Shown: piece by piece, positions 17,971 through 26,226 of the stretch
Layout: the number at the start of each line of letters is the position of its first letter
Position numbering within the stretch: position 1 is the first letter of the stretch
The notes under the pieces: model-generated
What the model was told of the DNA's origin: nothing
The model's input: only the letters and a program-made list of their open reading frames with translations
The model's database searches: none
Program-made: the position numbers and the translations under genes
Source of the DNA: Bacteriovoracaceae bacterium
GTDB lineage: Bacteria > Bdellovibrionota > Bacteriovoracia > Bacteriovoracales > Bacteriovoracaceae
NCBI GenBank assembly: GCA_947377285.1
Contig: CANCFT010000021.1
Location: 1-56,773, forward strand
DNA: 56,773 nt
Direction of reading: 5' to 3'

Positions 17971-18903
17971 TTAGAAGCCCTGACTTTTAAAAGCTTTTAA
18001 AAATTTAGAAGGGCTTTCATGATTGATTTTTGAAAGTATATTTTCGGTTGCAAGAGCGAGCTTACCTATATCAATTCCAGTTTGAATCCCCATGGATTCA
18101 AAAAGAAAATAGAGATCTTCAGTGGCGACATTACCAGAGGCCCCAACAGCGTAAGGGCATCCACCAAGACCTCCGGCGGAAGAGTCAAAACTTGTAATGC
18201 CCATTTCAAGTGAGGCCAGAACATTGGCCACGGCCATACCGCGGGTATCGTGAAAATGCATAGAGAAAAAATCCAGGGCAAAATCACGATTAAGAAATTC
18301 AACCACCTCAGATACTTGCAAAGGATTCGCAATGCCGATTGTATCGCCAAGAGAGACTTCACTCACTCCTTGGTCTTTTAGGAATTGAGTGATTTTTTTT
18401 AGTTCGTCTAAGCTTGTTTTTCCTTCATAGGGACAACCAAACACAGTCGAAATATATCCTCTGGCCCTAATATTATTATTCCTAGCAATGACTAGGACTT
18501 CTTTAATGCGTTCGAGGGACTCGTCTATAGTGGCATTAATATTTTTTTGGTTAAATGAATTTGATGTTGAAGTAAAAATAGCAATATCTTTAACCCCTGC
18601 ATCGAGGGCCCTTTTCATTCCTTCACTATTGGGAACTAAGGCCAAAAGAGATGTGTTTTTTAAGTCAGGATCATTTTTTAATTGTTGATAAAGCAGAAGG
18701 CTATCGGCCATCTGAGGAATTTTATCGGCGCGTACAAAACTTGTCGCTTCAATCTCACGAAGCCCTGCCTTCGCCAAAAGCTTAATAAATTGAATTTTAT
18801 CTTCAAGACTAATAATTGTTTTTTCGTTTTGTAATCCATCTCGTGGACCTACTTCAACAATGCGCACCTTTTTTGGTAAATTTCTAAATGGTTTAGACAA
18901 CAT
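17971..18903 (-). CDS. mvaB: Hydroxymethylglutaryl-CoA lyase
   Basis: Cleaves HMG-CoA to acetoacetate and acetyl-CoA, the last step of leucine degradation. TIM-barrel protein of the DRE-TIM family. VEVGPRDGLQNEK near residue 16 is the signature HMGL start, SFV near 61 follows, then SLGDTIGIANP near 200, MHFHDTRGMAVAN near 233 (metal-binding His-x-His) and SSAGGLGGCPYAVGASGNVATEDL near 258 with the catalytic GGCPY cysteine. The 310-aa length is typical. The ATG overlaps the stop of the biotin carrier gene by 11 bp. Known as liuE in Pseudomonas. Confidence 0.95.
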   Translation of the reverse strand: MLSKPFRNLPKKVRIVEVGPRDGLQNEKTIISLEDKIQFIKLLAKAGLREIEATSFVRADKIPQMADSLLLYQQLKNDPDLKNTSLLALVPNSEGMKRALDAGVKDIAIFTSTSNSFNQKNINATIDESLERIKEVLVIARNNNIRARGYISTVFGCPYEGKTSLDELKKITQFLKDQGVSEVSLGDTIGIANPLQVSEVVEFLNRDFALDFFSMHFHDTRGMAVANVLASLEMGITSFDSSAGGLGGCPYAVGASGNVATEDLYFLFESMGIQTGIDIGKLALATENILSKINHESPSKFLKAFKSQGF

Positions 18904-19363
18904 TAACTAGCTCCACTCCTCCGGTCACTTGATCACCCACTTTAAAATGTATCGCAGTGACAACTCCGGCCTTTGAGGCTTTAATAGTATGTTCCATCTT
19001 CATGGCCTCCATGACTAAAATGGGGCTTCCGAGAACGACTTCATCGCCAACTTGAACAAATATTTTTAAAATCTTTCCAGGCATAGGAGACTTCATCATC
19101 CCTAAATCTTGAATTTTAGATTTTTTTCTGGTGCGCCTTGGTGCATCGATGACAAATTCTTGGCCATCAACTACGTAATGAGTGTCCATTAGAATGACCG
19201 GCCTATTTTTGCCTTTCATATTTAAAACCATTTTACCATTTTGAAGTCCTCCTAAATTGACGGAGTACTCTTCACCTTCAAAATTAAACAGGACAAAACT
19301 AGCGTTTTCATCGACGATTTCAACGTCAATAATTTCATCATCTATGACTAATTGTTTTTTCAT
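18893..19363 (-). CDS. Biotin carboxyl carrier subunit of methylcrotonyl-CoA carboxylase
   Basis: Carries biotin between the two carboxylase active sites. The C-terminal 75 residues are a biotinyl domain: MKSPMPGKILKIFVQVGDEV, then EAMKMEHTI with the biotinylated Lys near residue 120, then a mirrored hairpin ending FKVGDQVTGG. Residues 1-70 look like the end of the BT/linker region found between the biotin carboxylase and carrier domains. In most bacteria these parts belong to one ~660-aa LiuD/MccA. Here the ATG follows the biotin-carboxylase stop directly and in the same reading frame. AGGA lies eight bases before the ATG, so it can be translated separately. Confidence 0.9.
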   Translation of the reverse strand: MKKQLVIDDEIIDVEIVDENASFVLFNFEGEEYSVNLGGLQNGKMVLNMKGKNRPVILMDTHYVVDGQEFVIDAPRRTRKKSKIQDLGMMKSPMPGKILKIFVQVGDEVVLGSPILVMEAMKMEHTIKASKAGVVTAIHFKVGDQVTGGVELVNVV

Positions 19364-20872
19364 TTAAATATTCCTAAACCCGGCAAGACGGGTCCATACA
19401 CAATTGCTTTTCAATTCTTTTTTTGTTTTCCCACTTAATTGTGAATGAAACAAAGATGCAGCGATGGCCAATGCCATTTCTTCTTTACATTTTTTTTGAG
19501 GTTTTAATTTATCTGAATAAGTAACAACAAAATGAGTATATGTTAAACCATTTTTAAACTCAGCTAAATTGAGAATTCGTTTTAAATAGTCCCGGTTAGT
19601 TTTTAAACCGAGAAAAACAACTTCGTTAAGTGCTTGTGTTAGTAGCTCAGTTGCTTGGAGGCGATTTTCACCCCATGCAACTAATTTAGCGAGCATTGGA
19701 TCAAACATAATGGTCACTTCATTTCCATCTATATACCCACAGTCGAGTCGAGTGTGGTGCAAAGTTGATTGTCCAATCATTTTAATTGTTCCAATACTTG
19801 GCAAAAAATCGTTATCTGGATCTTCTGCATAAAGTCTCACTTCAATAGCATGACCATTAATCTTGAGGTCAGACTGCTTAAAAGGAAGTTCCTCCCCTTG
19901 GGCCACTAAAATTTGCAGTTTAACTAAATCAAGTCCTGTAACCATTTCAGTAACAGGGTGTTCAACTTGTAAACGGGTATTCATTTCAAGAAAATAAAAT
20001 TGTCCGTCCATATCTAAAATAAGTTCAACCGTTCCAGCACCAATATAATTAATCCCATTGGTAATTTTCAAAGCCGCAGCAGTCATCTTTGCCCGCAGCT
20101 CTGGAGTGACGGCAGGACTTGGAGATTCTTCGACAATTTTTTGATAGCGGCGTTGAATCGAGCATTCTCGTTCAAACAAATGGCAGTGATTCCCATGTTT
20201 ATCGCTCATGACTTGGATTTCAATATGGCGAGGACTGGTAATATATTTTTCTATTAAAACAGTTTGATCTCCAAAAGCATTGAGGGCCTCTCTTTGAGCT
20301 CCTTCCAACGCCTCGTTAAATTCACTTTCTTGGTGAACGATTCTCATGCCTTTTCCGCCGCCACCGGCAGAAGCTTTAATAAGAACTGGAAAGCCAATCC
20401 GTTTTGCTTCTTGGCTTAAAACTTTTAATTCTTGATTGTCGCCGTGATAGCCTGGAATTGAAGGAACACCGAGTTCTTGGATTTTTATTTTTGAAGATTT
20501 TTTGTCTCCCATTAAGTTAATTGATGTGGCACTTGGACCTATAAAAATGATTCCATTATCTGATACTAATTGAGCAAAAGAAGATTTTTCAGATAAAAAA
20601 CCATATCCTGGGTGTATTGCATCTGCCCCACATTTCCTGGCAATCTCAACTATCCGAGCTTGATTTAAATATGTTTCTTTTAAAGGCCCAGAGCCTAAAC
20701 AAATCGCTTCGTCTCCGGCACTGGCGTGAGGAAGAGTCTTTTCTTCATCTGTATAAATAGTAACTGTCTTAATGCCCATCTCTTTTGCTGTACGGATAAT
20801 TCGCAAAGCAATTTCACCGCGATTGGCAATTAAGATCTTTTTTATTTTTTTCAATTGGATATCACCACTCAT
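19364..20872 (-). CDS. liuD: Methylcrotonyl-CoA carboxylase, biotin carboxylase subunit
   Basis: ATP-grasp enzyme that carboxylates biotin with bicarbonate and ATP. Visible: KKILIANRGEIALRIIRT at the start; HPGYGFLSEK near 80; FIGPS and MGDKKSSK; the ATP-grasp Gly-loop KASAGGGGKGMRIV near 170; ERECSIQRRYQKIVEESPSP near 235; FLEMNTRLQVEHPVTE near 295; and RLYAEDP near 345. The 502-aa length covers only the biotin carboxylase part of a normal LiuD. The ATG at 20872 overlaps the upstream hydratase stop as ATGA and is preferred to the TTG at 20878. Context (LiuB, LiuC, HMG-CoA lyase) indicates methylcrotonyl-CoA; acetyl- or propionyl-CoA carboxylase is the sequence-level alternative. Confidence 0.93.
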   Translation of the reverse strand: MSGDIQLKKIKKILIANRGEIALRIIRTAKEMGIKTVTIYTDEEKTLPHASAGDEAICLGSGPLKETYLNQARIVEIARKCGADAIHPGYGFLSEKSSFAQLVSDNGIIFIGPSATSINLMGDKKSSKIKIQELGVPSIPGYHGDNQELKVLSQEAKRIGFPVLIKASAGGGGKGMRIVHQESEFNEALEGAQREALNAFGDQTVLIEKYITSPRHIEIQVMSDKHGNHCHLFERECSIQRRYQKIVEESPSPAVTPELRAKMTAAALKITNGINYIGAGTVELILDMDGQFYFLEMNTRLQVEHPVTEMVTGLDLVKLQILVAQGEELPFKQSDLKINGHAIEVRLYAEDPDNDFLPSIGTIKMIGQSTLHHTRLDCGYIDGNEVTIMFDPMLAKLVAWGENRLQATELLTQALNEVVFLGLKTNRDYLKRILNLAEFKNGLTYTHFVVTYSDKLKPQKKCKEEMALAIAASLFHSQLSGKTKKELKSNCVWTRLAGFRNI

Positions 20873-21645
20873 AACCAACTCGCTTTTCTTTTTTCTAATA
20901 ATGCACTCATGCCTTCTTGACCCTCAACTGCTGTCCGGACTTTAGAAATCATTTCACAAGTATAATTTTTTGCTTCTTCTAGTGATTTTTTTTTAACGAC
21001 TTCTGCAATTAACACTTTAGCGAGACTTGAAGCGACAGGGGCCGCTTGAAGAAATTCATTAATAATGACTTCTAAATCTTCATCTAATTTATCAAAACTA
21101 GATATCTGATGAACTAATCCCATCATCAAAGCACGATTGACGTTAAATCGCACTCCACTCATAAAAGTTGCACGAGCCTGGCTTTCACCAATTTTAGCGA
21201 TGACAAATGGTGAGATGACTGCAGGTAAAAGTCCTAAACGAACTTCTGTAAATCCGAGCATCGCCGTATCAACAGCAATGACATAATCACAACAGGCCAC
21301 TAGTCCCGCACCTCCGCCAAGGGCCGCTCCATTAACTCTCGCAATGGTCGGTTTAGGATGCGAATTAATTACAGTAAATAGCTCTGCTAATTTTCCTGCA
21401 TCGGCCAGATTTTCTTCATAAGAATAATCTTTCATGCGCTTCATCCAATTTAAATCAGCACCTGCACAAAAAGATTTTCCAGAGCCAGTGAGAACAACAA
21501 CGCGGATAAGTTCATTGGTGCTTAGTTTTTTAAAACACTCTATTAAATCTGAAATGAGTTCGTCATTAAAAGCGTTGTGTAACTCTGGCCGATCAAGAGT
21601 AACGAAGGCCACTCCACGTTTATCAATGTGCAATTTATAATACAT
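20869..21645 (-). CDS. liuC: Methylglutaconyl-CoA hydratase
   Basis: Crotonase-family hydratase for 3-methylglutaconyl-CoA to HMG-CoA. Oxyanion hole: SFCAGADLNWMKRM near residue 60 and GAALGGGAGLVACCDYVIA near 102. The motif FTEVRLGLLPAVISPFVI near 134, with a retained catalytic Glu, is typical of the LiuC group and differs from PGAGGT of ordinary crotonases. The first crotonase Glu is replaced by Gly, as usual for this group. Gene order LiuB-LiuC-LiuD matches Pseudomonas-type liu clusters. The gap to the preceding carboxyltransferase is 3 bp, and there is a 4-bp ATGA overlap with the next gene. Confidence 0.9.
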   Translation of the reverse strand: MYYKLHIDKRGVAFVTLDRPELHNAFNDELISDLIECFKKLSTNELIRVVVLTGSGKSFCAGADLNWMKRMKDYSYEENLADAGKLAELFTVINSHPKPTIARVNGAALGGGAGLVACCDYVIAVDTAMLGFTEVRLGLLPAVISPFVIAKIGESQARATFMSGVRFNVNRALMMGLVHQISSFDKLDEDLEVIINEFLQAAPVASSLAKVLIAEVVKKKSLEEAKNYTCEMISKVRTAVEGQEGMSALLEKRKASWL

Positions 21646-21648
21646 TAA

Positions 21649-23271
21649 TTACATCCTAAAAACGCCAAAGTTTGGCTTACCTATTTCTGAGTTCAAAGAC
21701 GATGCCAGAGCTAACCCCAATAGATCGCGAGTCTGAGCAGGGTCAATAACGCCATCATCCCAAAGTCTTGCACTTGAGTAATAAGGGCTTCCTTCAATAT
21801 CATATTTATCTAAAATTGGTTTTTCAAAACTAGCGAGTTCGGCCGCAGACATTTCAGGCTTGCCAGAAATTTTTAATCCCGTTTGTTTAACTGTCGATAA
21901 AACTTTAGCGGCCTGTTCTCCTCCCATAACAGAGATACGAGCATTCGGCCACATCCATAAAAAGCGTGGCGAATAGGCCCTTCCACACATCCCATAATTT
22001 CCAGCACCAAAAGAGCCACCGATGATGACTGTTAATTTTGGAACTTGAACTGTTGAAACGGCCGTCACCATCTTTGCGCCGTGTTTGGCGATGCCTTCAT
22101 TTTCATACTGTCTTCCGACCATGAAGCCCGTAATATTTTGTAAAAATAAAAGAGGAATTTTTCTTTGTCCGCACAACTCAATGAAGTGAGCACCTTTTTG
22201 AGCACTCTCAGAAAATAAAATTCCATTATTGGCGACTATTCCAACTTGTTGACCATGAATTCGAGCAAATCCTGTCACCAAAGTAGCTCCATAGCGCTCT
22301 TTGAATTCATGAAATTCAGAACCATCAACAAGGCGAGCAATGATTTCTCTGACATCAAATGGTTTTCTGGTATCTTTAGGAATAATTCCGTAGAGATCAG
22401 TTACCGGATAGAGAGGTTCTGTGACAACTTTTAATTCTTTTAAACCTTGAAGACTTCCAGGGGATTTAAAATTTAAATTTTCAATAATATTTCGAGTAAT
22501 AATAAAAGCTTCTTCTTCGTCGTGAGCATAATGATCACTCACTCCACTAATGCGAGTGTGGACATCTGCACCACCTAGGTCTTCAGCACTTACGACTTCA
22601 CCAGTTGCCGCTTGAACTAACGGAGGGCCACCTAAAAAAATCGTTCCATTATCTTTGACGATAATTGTTTCATCACTCATCGCTGGGACGTAGGCACCTC
22701 CGGCCGTACAAGAACCTAAGACAACGGCAATTTGAGGAATCCCTTTCGCACTCATTTGAGCTTGGTTATAAAATATGCGGCCAAAATGGTCGCGGTCGGG
22801 AAATACTTCGTCTTGTTTAGGTAAAAATGCTCCGCCACTATCGACTAAATAAATACAAGGAAGATGATTTTCCATCGCAATTTCTTGAGCGCGTAGATGT
22901 TTTTTTACTGTCATTGGAAAATAAGTTCCACCTTTAACAGTGGCATCATTGGCAACAAATAAACATTCGATTCCGTGAACCCTTCCAATACCTGTCACTA
23001 TTCCTGCGGCAGGAACATCGTCTTCATAAAGCTTATAGGCGGCCAATGTCGATAGTTCGATAAAAGGAGAATTTGCATCGAGTATTTTTTCTATGCGCTC
23101 ACGTGGAAGAAATTTTTTACGGTCGTGATGCCGTTTAACATTTTCAACTCCCCCACCACTTTGAATGATTTTTAATCTTTCAAATAATTCATTCTTAAGA
23201 GACATGTGGTAGTCACAATTTTCTTTAAATTCAATTGAATTGACATCGATATGTGTCTCTATAGAGTCCAT
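21649..23271 (-). CDS. liuB: Methylcrotonyl-CoA carboxylase, carboxyltransferase subunit
   Basis: Transfers CO2 from carboxybiotin to 3-methylcrotonyl-CoA. Carboxyltransferase N and C domains in order: [19 protein letters not shown] near 50, [20 protein letters not shown] near 140, [16 protein letters not shown] near 185, [24 protein letters not shown] near 205, [27 protein letters not shown] near 375, and [32 protein letters not shown] near 425. These are diagnostic for MccB/LiuB. The ATG at 23271 follows GAGGA by five bases and is preferred to the TTG at 23289, giving 540 aa. First gene of the liu operon; no isovaleryl-CoA dehydrogenase (liuA) precedes it. Confidence 0.95.
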   Translation of the reverse strand: MDSIETHIDVNSIEFKENCDYHMSLKNELFERLKIIQSGGGVENVKRHHDRKKFLPRERIEKILDANSPFIELSTLAAYKLYEDDVPAAGIVTGIGRVHGIECLFVANDATVKGGTYFPMTVKKHLRAQEIAMENHLPCIYLVDSGGAFLPKQDEVFPDRDHFGRIFYNQAQMSAKGIPQIAVVLGSCTAGGAYVPAMSDETIIVKDNGTIFLGGPPLVQAATGEVVSAEDLGGADVHTRISGVSDHYAHDEEEAFIITRNIIENLNFKSPGSLQGLKELKVVTEPLYPVTDLYGIIPKDTRKPFDVREIIARLVDGSEFHEFKERYGATLVTGFARIHGQQVGIVANNGILFSESAQKGAHFIELCGQRKIPLLFLQNITGFMVGRQYENEGIAKHGAKMVTAVSTVQVPKLTVIIGGSFGAGNYGMCGRAYSPRFLWMWPNARISVMGGEQAAKVLSTVKQTGLKISGKPEMSAAELASFEKPILDKYDIEGSPYYSSARLWDDGVIDPAQTRDLLGLALASSLNSEIGKPNFGVFRM

Positions 23272-23393
23272 GAAATCCTCAGCTACCAAAGTGTGTTAAT
23301 CAACAGACATTAGTTTAAGAATTTTAGGGCCTAGAAGCAAGACATTAGTGTGAGAAGGTGAAACCTACTCACTGCGACATGGCAGTTAAATCA

Positions 23394-26072
23394 TTACTTA
23401 TTCAAAAGTGCTTTATCGACTAAATTTTTCAAATTTCGGTATTCGACTCGGTCGCGTTTTAATTGTTCTTCTTGGTCACGCAATAAATCGGCCGGAGACG
23501 TTATACTAGCTGGAGCTCTCGTTTTTTTGACTAAAGCAGCATTTTTAAAGGCCAATTTATTCCCGTTTTTTTCAGGATCGATGGTTTTAAAAACGGGTTT
23601 GCCATCTCTCATTTTCAATTTATTATTACTATCCATTTCAGGAACTATAATCGTTATAGCTTCTCCTTCCTTCACCGAAAAAGGAGCACCATTACTATCT
23701 AAAATTTTGTCAATGATTGTTTGTTTGACTTTTTCTGAAGTCATCCCATCAACCGAGATTAAGACAAGGCCTGCCGATTGAGCAGAACCTGAAAAAGACG
23801 AGCTCCCATTAACTGAACTAATCCCGGAAGGAATTGATCCACTTGCACTGATAGAACCTGTTGATTGATTCATTTCATTTGAAAGAGAATTTTCAATACG
23901 GGACTGAGTTTGTGCGTTAAAAGATTTATCTTTAACAATTTCATTATTTATTGAACTTGAAGTTGAATCTAAGTTTTTAGTAGGATTAGAAAATTTATTA
24001 TTTTGAAAAGGATCTGAATAAGCACTCAATCCATTATCATTTTTTTGTACAATTACTGATGAATCAGTTTTCAATTGAGCAATTTGCTTATTTAGATCAT
24101 CTATCGTTTTATTTTCTTCACTTATTTTTTTTTGTCTATCAATTTCCGCTATGGTTGACGATTGTTCAGCTTTAACCTTTGCTAAATTGGCTTCACTTAT
24201 TTCTAATTGAGATTTTAAATCTTTGATTTTTTCATTTGGTGAAATTGAATCTGCATATGCACCAATTGATTTTTGGGTTGAATTTTCTTGATTGACTTGA
24301 GTTCCATCTGAAGAAATTGAGCCTGAGTTGCGAGAAAAATTGTTTCCTGAATTACCAGATATAATATTTGCATTATTGTCAAATTCATTTGAAAAATTAT
24401 TAGATAGACCATCGCTACTTCCGCTTGCAGACTTAGTTTTAGCAAGATTAACGTCAGTATTTTTTTGAGTATCAGTTTTAACTATAACCTGATCATCTTT
24501 AATCTGAACACTGCTGGCCTGAGATGAGTTTCCACCTTCGCTTAAAGGAGACTCTACTTTTTGAATGATATTTCGTTTAGAATCAATTTCTAATTTACTT
24601 GATGGCGGTCGTGAATAATCACTCTTTTGGGGGAAATAAACAGGTGACTCTAAATCTCCTGCTTCTCTATCGTTCGAGCTAGAATTCGCTGAACTATTTT
24701 CAATATTTGAATCTGAATTATCTGAATTAGATGAATTTGGTGGAATAAAAATATCTTTTAAATCAAAAGATCGACACCGTTGAGCGTCCATCACATTAGT
24801 ATAATCTTCCAAATTTTGAATGCCATTAGGATACATTTCTTTAAGTTTTAAATAATTTTCATCTTCAGTATCTGTTGGTAAGGATTGACGAACTTCTAAT
24901 CTATTAACCGGTGCTTTATTTAATTTCTTTGTAATATCAGTAGCGTCATTGCATATTTGACTTATTCGAGATGTTTGTGAACAAGATTTATCTAAGATAT
25001 TTGTTGCAGTTTTTCTTCGATATTCTTCGATAGCGTATTTTATTTTTGTAGAATCCGAAAATTTTGAAGAAATGAGTGATTCAAAAAATTTATAATGACT
25101 TGATTTTAAAAAATCTGATTCATTATTATTAATTAAGTTATCAAATCCCAATACTGGATCAAGTTTACCACTTTTTTTATATTCTAAAAGTTTTGCATAA
25201 ATGGCCTTTAGCTTAACAGAATTTGATCCTTTTGTGTTAATGAGTGAAGAAAGATTGGTCAACATTTCTGTTTCATTGTCTAAAGGTGCAATATGTGACG
25301 ATGAAGTTCTTGCTTGAAAAAAAGATTGGAAACTTAAGCCGTCAGTAGAATTTTGTTTTTCTAGAAAAACATTGAAATTAATTTTTTCGTCACGGCTATT
25401 ATTAATAAAACAATTTTTTTGAAACTTTGAACAACTAAATTTTTGTAATTGATTAAAGCCATTTGTTAATAATTCGGTATTGCAATTTTCTTTCATATCT
25501 GGTTTTGTAGAGTCAAAATCAAAAGGAGATTGGCAAGTAGAGTTAATAGATTGACCGTATTTTTTATCTGCAAATTTTCGAACTTTTTCAATATTCTCCA
25601 TCTTTTCAAGTTCAGAGTTTAGTTTGAAAGCTACAAAATTCTCAGCGGCAATTTTTCGTTTTAAATTATAAACTGAAGTATCTGGTCGATCATTTGAAAG
25701 TTTTGCGCGAGTGCAACTTTTTATTAAACTACAATAATCGTCACTAAACCTTAAAATTTGAATACTCTTTAATTCGTCACAAGCATTGAAACCTGCGACC
25801 AATTCTCCATTTAATGCAAATTGCTTCAATCCCGAATTCGGCCCATTAGTACTAAAATCATTTTGACAGTCGCCTTGTTTAATAGGAAGTGACTTCAATT
25901 TATCTAAAGAAACAGTTTTTGGGGGCAATTTGAATGTATAAACTTTTACATCTGTATTTTCATAATTTATTAAACCACTACTAAGTTGTGTATTGCTAAG
26001 ATCCTGAGCGCATAGAAAACTATGCCCAAAAGATGTAAAAATAAGAATTAAATAAGATAATTGTCGCTTCAT
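23394..26072 (-). CDS. Large exported protein with Ser/Asn-rich low-complexity region (892 aa)
   Basis: A signal peptide ends near residue 23 (FLCAQDLS). Residues 25-430 are a Cys-containing, Lys/Asn-rich domain of unknown type. Residues 440-760 are low-complexity, rich in Ser, Asn, Asp and Gln, and include a coiled coil near 620-670. The C-terminal 130 residues form a more globular part (LVLISVDGMTSEKVKQTIIDK... IVPEMDSNN) ending in a charged helix. A GAGGA site precedes the ATG at 26072. It is followed 122 bp later by the liu operon but is unrelated in content. Its general build resembles the 1043- and 1099-aa proteins in this window: exported, long and lineage-specific. No family recognised. 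Confidence 0.8.
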   Translation of the reverse strand: MKRQLSYLILIFTSFGHSFLCAQDLSNTQLSSGLINYENTDVKVYTFKLPPKTVSLDKLKSLPIKQGDCQNDFSTNGPNSGLKQFALNGELVAGFNACDELKSIQILRFSDDYCSLIKSCTRAKLSNDRPDTSVYNLKRKIAAENFVAFKLNSELEKMENIEKVRKFADKKYGQSINSTCQSPFDFDSTKPDMKENCNTELLTNGFNQLQKFSCSKFQKNCFINNSRDEKINFNVFLEKQNSTDGLSFQSFFQARTSSSHIAPLDNETEMLTNLSSLINTKGSNSVKLKAIYAKLLEYKKSGKLDPVLGFDNLINNNESDFLKSSHYKFFESLISSKFSDSTKIKYAIEEYRRKTATNILDKSCSQTSRISQICNDATDITKKLNKAPVNRLEVRQSLPTDTEDENYLKLKEMYPNGIQNLEDYTNVMDAQRCRSFDLKDIFIPPNSSNSDNSDSNIENSSANSSSNDREAGDLESPVYFPQKSDYSRPPSSKLEIDSKRNIIQKVESPLSEGGNSSQASSVQIKDDQVIVKTDTQKNTDVNLAKTKSASGSSDGLSNNFSNEFDNNANIISGNSGNNFSRNSGSISSDGTQVNQENSTQKSIGAYADSISPNEKIKDLKSQLEISEANLAKVKAEQSSTIAEIDRQKKISEENKTIDDLNKQIAQLKTDSSVIVQKNDNGLSAYSDPFQNNKFSNPTKNLDSTSSSINNEIVKDKSFNAQTQSRIENSLSNEMNQSTGSISASGSIPSGISSVNGSSSFSGSAQSAGLVLISVDGMTSEKVKQTIIDKILDSNGAPFSVKEGEAITIIVPEMDSNNKLKMRDGKPVFKTIDPEKNGNKLAFKNAALVKKTRAPASITSPADLLRDQEEQLKRDRVEYRNLKNLVDKALLNK

Positions 26073-26160
26073 AGAATCCTCAACTTAACTCCCTATCGGT
26101 CTAGCTCGATCAAAGCTTGAGAGAATGACTCTTCTTAAGTTGGTGCTATTGCCGGCTTTT

Positions 26161-26195
26161 GTAATAAAATCTTAGATTTAATAAGGTTTTATTAC
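26161..26195. promoter_or_regulatory. Inverted repeat in the acs leader region
   Basis: GTAATAAAA at 26161-26169 and TTTTATTAC at 26187-26195 are perfect inverted repeats. Three further pairs (CTT/AAG) and a U-G flank a 9-nt loop. A T-run follows at 26200-26205, 22 bases before the acs start. This could be a transcription-factor operator or an attenuator-like hairpin. Confidence 0.45.
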
Positions 26196-26226
26196 TCCCT
26201 TTTTTAAAGAAGTGATCTAAAATTAA

